Below are positions 1 through 3,453 of a DNA stretch of 6,368 bases, piece after piece. Every line of letters starts with the position of its first letter. The first letter of the stretch is position 1. Source of the stretch: Gemmatimonadota bacterium. Its GTDB lineage: Bacteria > Gemmatimonadota > Gemmatimonadetes > Gemmatimonadales > Gemmatimonadaceae. A program made the position numbers and the translations under genes. The notes below the pieces were generated by a model. The model had not been told where the DNA came from. It saw only the letters and a list, made by a program, of their open reading frames with translations, and did not search any database. The stretch covers positions 1 to 6,368 of the forward strand of contig JAQBPZ010000374.1 in the NCBI GenBank assembly GCA_028287225.1, written 5' to 3'.

Positions 1-580
1 GCACCCGCTCGCCGTTGACGAACACCCCATTGGCGCTGGTGTCGCGCACGAGGTAGCCCGCCTCGTCGGGGGCGATCTCGGCATGGCGGCGCGACACCTC
101 GTTCTGCCCCACGACGATGTCGCACGACGCATCGCGGCCGATCACGACGCCGGTGCCCGGCACCTGGTATTCCTTGCCGTCCACCAGCGACACCAGCCGC
201 CCGCCCGTGGCGGAGGTGGCGCGCGGGCCACCGGCGCGCCGAGTGCCGACCATGGCGGCCAGCTCGCCGGCGTTCACGAATTGCGTGGCACCCGCCTTGG
301 CGTCGTCCGCGTAGCGCAGCTGGAGACCGCCGATCTCCACCTTGTCGCCATGCATCAGCGGCGTCGGCTCCGCTCCCAGCACCACGCCGTTCACGCGCAC
401 CAGCGCGGAGGGCACCGCGCGGCGGATGACGAGCGCGTTCCCCGCCGCCTGCTCGATCACCGCCTGCACTCCCAGCCCGACGTCCGACGGAATGGTGAGG
501 TCGGCGTCGGCGCCCGCCCCGATACGAATCGGGACCGGCGGCAGGGGGAACGACTGATCGTCGAGCTGGAGGACGGGCAT
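1..580 (-). CDS. Tandem FHA-domain protein (C-terminus cut off by window edge)
   Basis: Reading leftward from ATG at 580, 193 codons run uninterrupted to the window edge, so the C-terminus is missing. The visible part holds two forkhead-associated (FHA) folds. The second (about residues 128-193) is canonical: V-I-G-R at 146-149, S163-R-R-H166, and N184-G with N189-G. These are the family's phosphothreonine-contacting and loop positions. The first (about 16-90) is degenerate: it keeps R-V-N-G (62-65) and H-G-D-K-V-E-I-G-G (77-85), but has I-G-A where G-R is expected and lacks the S-x-x-H motif, so it probably does not bind phosphothreonine. A low-complexity linker (91-127) joins them. FHA domains recruit proteins phosphorylated by Ser/Thr kinases; the partner here is unknown. 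The start is preferred because no other ATG or GTG lies in frame in the 83-bp gap, although that frame stays open. No clear Shine-Dalgarno is seen. It lies 83 bp downstream of the ABC transporter on the same strand and may be co-transcribed. The missing part could add an output domain. Confidence 0.9.
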   Translation of the reverse strand, partial: MPVLQLDDQSFPLPPVPIRIGAGADADLTIPSDVGLGVQAVIEQAAGNALVIRRAVPSALVRVNGVVLGAEPTPLMHGDKVEIGGLQLRYADDAKAGATQFVNAGELAAMVGTRRAGGPRATSATGGRLVSLVDGKEYQVPGTGVVIGRDASCDIVVGQNEVSRRHAEIAPDEAGYLVRDTSANGVFVNGERV

Positions 581-663
581 GGCGGGACGTAGGCGCGGTC
601 GGACTACGGCGCGGACGACGCAGACGGCTCTGCCGCGCGCCCGGAGACCCGGATTGGCGGAAA

Positions 664-2565
664 CTACCCGCCGCCCGGAAGGCTGGCAAGCGCGTCGGCG
701 ACGTCCTCCGGCGATCCGCGCTCGCCCGCCTGGAGCCGGTACAGCCGCTCGTACAGCCCGCCGCGGGCGCGCAGGGCCGCATGCGTCCCCCGTTCGCGCA
801 CCTCGCCGTGGTGCAGCACGAGGATCTCCTCGGCGCTCACGATGGTGCTGAGGCGGTGCGCGATGGCGATCGTCGTCCGGCCCGCCATCAGGGCCCGGAC
901 ACCGGTCTGGATCTCGGCTTCGGCCTCGCTGTCCACCGCGCTGGTCGCCTCGTCCAGCACCAGCACCGCGGGGTCGGCGGCGACGGCGCGCGCGAACGAG
1001 AGCAGCTGCCGTTCCCCCACGCTCACCGATCCGCCACGCTCGCCGAGCACCTGGTCCAGGCCGCGGGGGAGTCGCCGGATGACCCGGTCCGCGCCCACGC
1101 GCGCCGCGGCGGCCATGATGTCGGCGTCGTCCAGCGGCGCGTCGAGGCGCAGGTTGGTGCGCACGTCGGCGGCAAAGAGGAAGATGTCCTGCTGCACGTA
1201 GCCGATGAGCCGTCGCCAGTCGTCCAGCGGCAGGAGCCGCACGTCCACGCCGTTGGCGGTGATGCGGCCCCGCTGCGGCTCGTAGAAGCGCAGCAGCAGG
1301 TTCACGATGGTCGTCTTGCCCGCTCCCGTGTGTCCCACCAGCGCAACCGTCTCGCCCGGGCCCACGACGAAGCTCACCCCCTTGAGCACCCAGCGCGGGT
1401 CGCCCGAAGATTCGGCCGGCTGCCCTGAAGGCGCTGCCGCCGGCGGCACGGACGGCGCGCCGTAGTGGAACCAGACGTCCTCGAAGGCGATCGTCACCGC
1501 GCTGCCGCGTGGCAGGCGCGGGGCGTCGGCCGCGATCGCCACCGGGCGCGTCTCCGGCTCGGTGTCGAGCAGCTGGAAGATGCGCTCCGACGCCGCCATC
1601 GCCTGCTGGAGCGTGTTGAACTTGTCGGCCAGGTCCTGGAGCGGCTGGTAGAAGCGGCGCAGCAGCTGCAGGAAGGCGGCGACGGTGCCCACGGTGAGCG
1701 TGCCCATGCCCACGCGCCGCGCGCCGGCCACGAGCAGCACCGCCAGCGCGAGCGACGTGAGGAACTCGATCGCCGGGAAGTACAGCGCGTAGATGGTGAT
1801 GGACTTCAGGTTCGCGTCCAGGTGCGCGCGGTTCAGCGACGCGAAGCGCTGCGTCTCGCCGGCCTCGCGCCCGAAGAGCTGCACGACGCGAATGCCGGTG
1901 ATGCGCTCCTGGAGGTACGCGTTGATGCGCGCCAGCCGTGCGCGGATCTCGCGGTACGCCACGCGCACGCGCTGCTGGAACAGGTGCGACGTCAGGTACA
2001 CGAGCGGGATCACCGCGAACGCCGCCAGCCCGAGGCGCCAGTCGGTGACGAGCATCAGCACCGCGATCGCGAGCAGCGTGAAGAGATCGCCGAGCCCCGC
2101 GACCACGCCCGCGGTGAACAGCTCGTTCAGCGACTCCACGTCCGAGGTGACGCGCGTGACGAGGCGCCCCACCGGCGTGCGGTCGTAGAACGCGATCGAG
2201 AGGCGCTGCACCTGCTCGAAGAGCTGCTGCCGCAGGTCCCGCATGACGCGCTGGCCGAGCAGCGCGGTCAGCATCGTCTCGCCATAGGAGCAGCCGAAGG
2301 CGAGCACCAGCGAGAGGGCGTAGAGGAGCGCGGCGTGCCACGCCATGCCCGCGTCGCGCGCCGGGAGCGCCACGTCGATCACGCGCCGCGTGAGGATCGG
2401 ACCGACGAGCTGGAGCAGGCCCTCCGCCATGAGCAGGAGGACCGCGACGGCCACCAGGGCACGATACGGCCGCGCGTACACCACGAGCCGGCGCGCGAGG
2501 TTGCGGTCGTAGCGCTTGGCCGACGATTCCTCGTCGGAGGCATGCGGATTGAGGCTGGCGGCCAT
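664..2565 (-). CDS. ABC transporter, exporter-type half transporter (membrane domain fused to ATPase)
   Basis: This 633-residue protein has the usual length and order of MsbA/YheH-like exporter half-transporters, which dimerise in the inner membrane and move lipids, drugs or peptides out using ATP. The membrane domain covers about residues 20-310, with six hydrophobic segments near 34-54, 74-97, 155-172, 177-196, 262-282 and 290-303. The ATPase follows: A-loop Y368, Walker A GHTGAGKT (411-418, Lys417), Q-loop in YVQQD (Q458/Q459), signature VSVGE (514-518), Walker B VLVLDE with D538/E539, and H-loop H570. The catalytic glutamate is present, so the site should be active. A Pro/Ala/Ser-rich insert (about 369-391) sits between the A-loop and the next strand, which is unusual. 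The ATG at 2565 is preferred; an in-frame GTG at 2589 would add 8 residues. Neither has a good Shine-Dalgarno. Substrate and partner cannot be read from sequence. The FHA gene follows on the same strand; the GlsB-like gene diverges from it. Confidence 0.96.
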   Translation of the reverse strand: MAASLNPHASDEESSAKRYDRNLARRLVVYARPYRALVAVAVLLLMAEGLLQLVGPILTRRVIDVALPARDAGMAWHAALLYALSLVLAFGCSYGETMLTALLGQRVMRDLRQQLFEQVQRLSIAFYDRTPVGRLVTRVTSDVESLNELFTAGVVAGLGDLFTLLAIAVLMLVTDWRLGLAAFAVIPLVYLTSHLFQQRVRVAYREIRARLARINAYLQERITGIRVVQLFGREAGETQRFASLNRAHLDANLKSITIYALYFPAIEFLTSLALAVLLVAGARRVGMGTLTVGTVAAFLQLLRRFYQPLQDLADKFNTLQQAMAASERIFQLLDTEPETRPVAIAADAPRLPRGSAVTIAFEDVWFHYGAPSVPPAAAPSGQPAESSGDPRWVLKGVSFVVGPGETVALVGHTGAGKTTIVNLLLRFYEPQRGRITANGVDVRLLPLDDWRRLIGYVQQDIFLFAADVRTNLRLDAPLDDADIMAAAARVGADRVIRRLPRGLDQVLGERGGSVSVGERQLLSFARAVAADPAVLVLDEATSAVDSEAEAEIQTGVRALMAGRTTIAIAHRLSTIVSAEEILVLHHGEVRERGTHAALRARGGLYERLYRLQAGERGSPEDVADALASLPGGG

Positions 2566-2568
2566 GTC

Positions 2569-2576
2569 AAAACTTA
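2569..2576 (-). promoter_or_regulatory. Possible -10-like element just before the ABC transporter start
   Basis: On the minus strand the bases TAAGTTTT end three bases before the preferred ATG at 2565. They match TAnnTTT, the -7 core known from Bacteroidota promoters, and resemble a loose -10 box. If used, transcription would start at or next to the ATG, giving a leaderless or nearly leaderless mRNA, which would fit the missing Shine-Dalgarno. No convincing -35 element is visible, and the motif is short enough to occur by chance. Confidence 0.25.
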
Positions 2577-2591
2577 CACGGAACGACACGC

Positions 2592-2628
2592 GTACCGTAC
2601 CGCGTACCTCGCACGTGGTACACGGTGC
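2592..2628. promoter_or_regulatory. GTACC repeats and imperfect dyad in the divergent promoter region
   Basis: GTACC occurs three times in direct orientation (2592-2596, 2597-2601, 2604-2608), followed by an inverted GGTAC (2617-2621). An overlapping imperfect dyad, GCACGTG (2611-2617) facing CACGGTGC (2621-2628), differs by one bulged base. The cluster lies between the two divergent genes, about 45-80 bp upstream of the sigma-54 promoter candidate. That is roughly where an enhancer-binding activator could sit. It also lies just upstream of the ABC transporter. An operator role is inferred from position and symmetry only. Confidence 0.35.
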
Positions 2629-2670
2629 CGCGGCTGTGTCTGTTCAAGGGTTCGGGGCCTGCGGCTCGGT

Positions 2671-2687
2671 TTGGTACGCCAGTTGCC
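2671..2687 (+). promoter_or_regulatory. Sigma-54 (RpoN) -24/-12 promoter candidate for the GlsB-like gene
   Basis: TTGGTACG (2671-2678), four bases, then TTGCC (2683-2687) closely follows the sigma-54 consensus TTGGCACG-N4-TTGCW. The invariant GG (2673-2674) and GC (2685-2686) are separated by exactly 10 bp. The predicted start near 2698 would give a leader of about 33 nt containing the Shine-Dalgarno at 2719. The two departures from consensus are T for C in the -24 block and C for A/T at the last -12 base. Sigma-54 promoters need an AAA+ activator bound upstream; the repeats at 2592-2628 are a possible site. Whether the organism encodes RpoN cannot be seen here. Confidence 0.5.
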
Positions 2688-2718
2688 ATGGATCCGCGCG
2701 TGGTCCACTCACACCTCT

Positions 2719-2723
2719 GGAGG
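2719..2723 (+). promoter_or_regulatory. Shine-Dalgarno GGAGG of the GlsB-like gene
   Basis: A perfect GGAGG sits 7 bases before the ATG at 2731. It fixes this start and is the only clear ribosome binding site among the genes in the window. Confidence 0.85.
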
Positions 2724-2730
2724 CAGTGAT

Positions 2731-2997
2731 ATGAGTTTCCTCGCTTGGATCGTGCTGGGCTTGATCGCGGGCGCGATCGCCAAGGCACTCATGCCCGGGA
2801 AGGATCCGGGTGGCATCATCGTCACCATGATCATCGGCATCGTTGGCGCGTTCGTTGGCGGCTGGATCGGCAGCATGGTCACGGGGAGCGGCCTGAATGG
2901 CTTCTCGCTCTGGAGCATGGTCCTCGCCATCGTCGGCGCGATGCTCCTGCTGTGGATCTACCGCCTCGCGACCCGCAACCGCACCACGTCGCTCTAG
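2731..2997 (+). CDS. GlsB/YeaQ/YmgE family stress-response membrane protein
   Basis: This 88-residue, very hydrophobic protein is close to the usual length of the GlsB/YeaQ/YmgE (transglycosylase-associated, PF04226-type) family. It has three likely membrane helices, near residues 4-21, 29-51 and 59-77. The family's glycine-rich pattern is visible: the first helix has G-L-I-A-G-A-I-A-K, the loop has M-P-G-K-D-P-G-G (21-28), and the second helix has G-I-V-G-A-F-V-G-G-W-I-G. A short basic tail (T-R-N-R) ends the protein. Family members lie in the inner membrane and are often induced by envelope, acid or stationary-phase stress; their biochemical role is not established despite the 'transglycosylase-associated' label. 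The ATG is fixed by the upstream GGAGG. The gene appears to be a single transcription unit, with a sigma-54-like promoter upstream and a strong terminator 10 bp after the stop. It diverges from the ABC transporter gene. Confidence 0.93.
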   Translation: MSFLAWIVLGLIAGAIAKALMPGKDPGGIIVTMIIGIVGAFVGGWIGSMVTGSGLNGFSLWSMVLAIVGAMLLLWIYRLATRNRTTSL

Positions 2998-3007
2998 TTC
3001 GGTCGGG

Positions 3008-3054
3008 ACGACGCGAGCCCTGCCCTTCTCACGAGGGCAGGGCTCGCGTCGTTT
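3008..3054 (+). terminator. Intrinsic terminator after the GlsB-like gene
   Basis: A perfect 19-bp stem pairs 3008-3026 with 3034-3052 around a 7-base loop (3027-3033). It is GC-rich and runs into a short T run (3052-3054) on the plus strand, beginning 10 bp after the stop codon. The T tract is brief, but stem length and placement support termination of the GlsB-like transcript. The minus-strand side has no T run, so it is probably one-way. Confidence 0.85.
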
Positions 3055-3093
3055 CGTGGTGGCCCGGGCCCGGCCCACGGCCTTTGGCTGGGT

Positions 3094-3135
3094 GCGTACG
3101 CGAATGCACGCGAATGGGAGGCGAATTCGCGCGAT
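3094..3135. repeat. Left arm of a 42-bp imperfect inverted repeat
   Basis: This arm matches the reverse complement of 3255-3296 at 37 of 42 positions, with no gaps and perfect outer (GCGTACGCGAAT) and inner (GCGAATTCGCGCGAT) ends. It contains GCGAAT three times, starting at 3100, 3110 and 3121, so the units are 10 and 11 bp apart, about one helical turn. The last lies in the palindrome GCGAATTCGC. It can also fold alone: CGCGAAT (3109-3115) with ATTCGCG (3125-3131). Confidence 0.75.
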
Positions 3136-3180
3136 TCCCCGTCCCCGCCGTCCAACGCCATCCGGGCTCGAAAAGCATGA

Positions 3181-3204
3181 GGTGGTGGTGATGGTGGTGG
3201 TGAC
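3181..3204 (+). repeat. GGT-rich triplet tract
   Basis: (GGT)3-GAT-(GGT)3-GAC, two 12-bp copies differing in the final base, lies in the spacer between the inverted-repeat arms. The paired G runs could support a weak two-layer G-quadruplex on the plus strand. On the minus strand it would read as a histidine run, but no real gene supports that. Confidence 0.6.
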
Positions 3205-3254
3205 GGACACCGGTTCGCGGGCCGGGGTACGGCATGCGCCCCCCCTTCCCTCCG

Positions 3255-3296
3255 ATCGCGCGAATTCGCTGCGCATTCGCGGGAATTCGCGTACGC
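3255..3296. repeat. Right arm of the 42-bp imperfect inverted repeat
   Basis: This arm is the partner of 3094-3135 across a 119-bp spacer. It carries the reverse units ATTCGC ending at 3269, 3280 and 3290, again 11 and 10 bp apart, and the same GCGAATTCGC palindrome (3260-3269). The whole structure (3094-3296, 203 bp) could be a MITE/REP-like mobile or dispersed element, an operator array or a large cruciform. No flanking target-site duplication is obvious and no transposase is present in the window. Confidence 0.75.
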
Positions 3297-3299
3297 TCA

Positions 3300-3352
3300 G
3301 AGCCCAGGCTTGCCGCGGGCGAGCCTCTGCTCGCCGCGGGCAGCCCGGGCTC
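3300..3352 (+). repeat. GC-rich hairpin upstream of uvrA
   Basis: The inner stem pairs 3318-3323 with 3330-3335 around loop CCTCTG. After a 3x3 internal loop, 3311-3314 pair with 3339-3342. Then, past a bulged T (3310), 3300-3309 pair with 3343-3352 with one A-C mismatch. No T run follows on either strand, so it does not look like an ordinary terminator. It begins 4 bp after the inverted-repeat element and about 100 bp before uvrA. It may be part of the same element or a leader structure. Confidence 0.5.
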
Positions 3353-3404
3353 GGGCACGCACCCAGCGAGAGTCCTGCCGGTGTTTATTCGGCTCCCCAC
3401 CGGC

Positions 3405-3412
3405 TAGCTTTC
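3405..3412 (+). promoter_or_regulatory. Weak promoter candidate for uvrA
   Basis: TAGCTTTC matches TAnnTTT (a Bacteroidota-like -7 core) and loosely a -10 box. TGTTTA at 3382-3387 lies 17 bp upstream and is a poor -35 match. The implied leader to the ATG at 3454 is about 35 nt. The surrounding stretch is less GC-rich than the rest of the gap, which mildly supports a promoter. No LexA/SOS box of the CTGT-N8-ACAG or GAAC-N4-GTTC type is seen. Confidence 0.3.
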
Positions 3413-3453
3413 AGGTGGCAGAGCATCACCGAGCAACGACCCCGAATAGCCCG

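Larger units (their letters stand above)
2998..3453. other. 456-bp structured intergenic region
   Basis: No credible gene lies between the GlsB-like stop and the uvrA start: open frames here have no family resemblance and no ribosome binding site. The interval holds the glsB-side terminator, a long imperfect inverted repeat, a GGT-rich tract, a GC-rich hairpin and a weak promoter candidate for uvrA, each listed separately. A small structured RNA cannot be excluded, but no known RNA family is recognised. Confidence 0.7.

Noticed and set aside
2566..2589. Upstream GTG start for the ABC transporter (8 extra residues)
   Set aside because: No Shine-Dalgarno at usable spacing and no conserved residues in the extension; ATG at 2565 is simpler, though the GTG is not excluded.
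1465..2997. Long plus-strand open frame antisense to the ABC transporter, running in frame into the GlsB-like gene
   Set aside because: Its first ~420 residues are Arg/His/Glu-rich antisense text with no family resemblance; the real gene starts at 2731 behind a GGAGG. It is a GC-driven shadow frame.
3300..3352. Hairpin as a terminator
   Set aside because: No T run on either side in either direction, and no gene end nearby to need it.
3029..3400. Minus-strand frame with a run of seven histidines that looks like a tag or metal-binding peptide
   Set aside because: The run is only the reading of the GGT-rich tract; the frame spans the terminator and inverted repeat and has no ribosome site or homology.
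3310..3453. N-terminal extension of UvrA by 48 residues from a TTG start
   Set aside because: The extension is Arg/Ala/Ser-rich and passes through a hairpin; the conserved UvrA N-terminus begins at the ATG at 3454.
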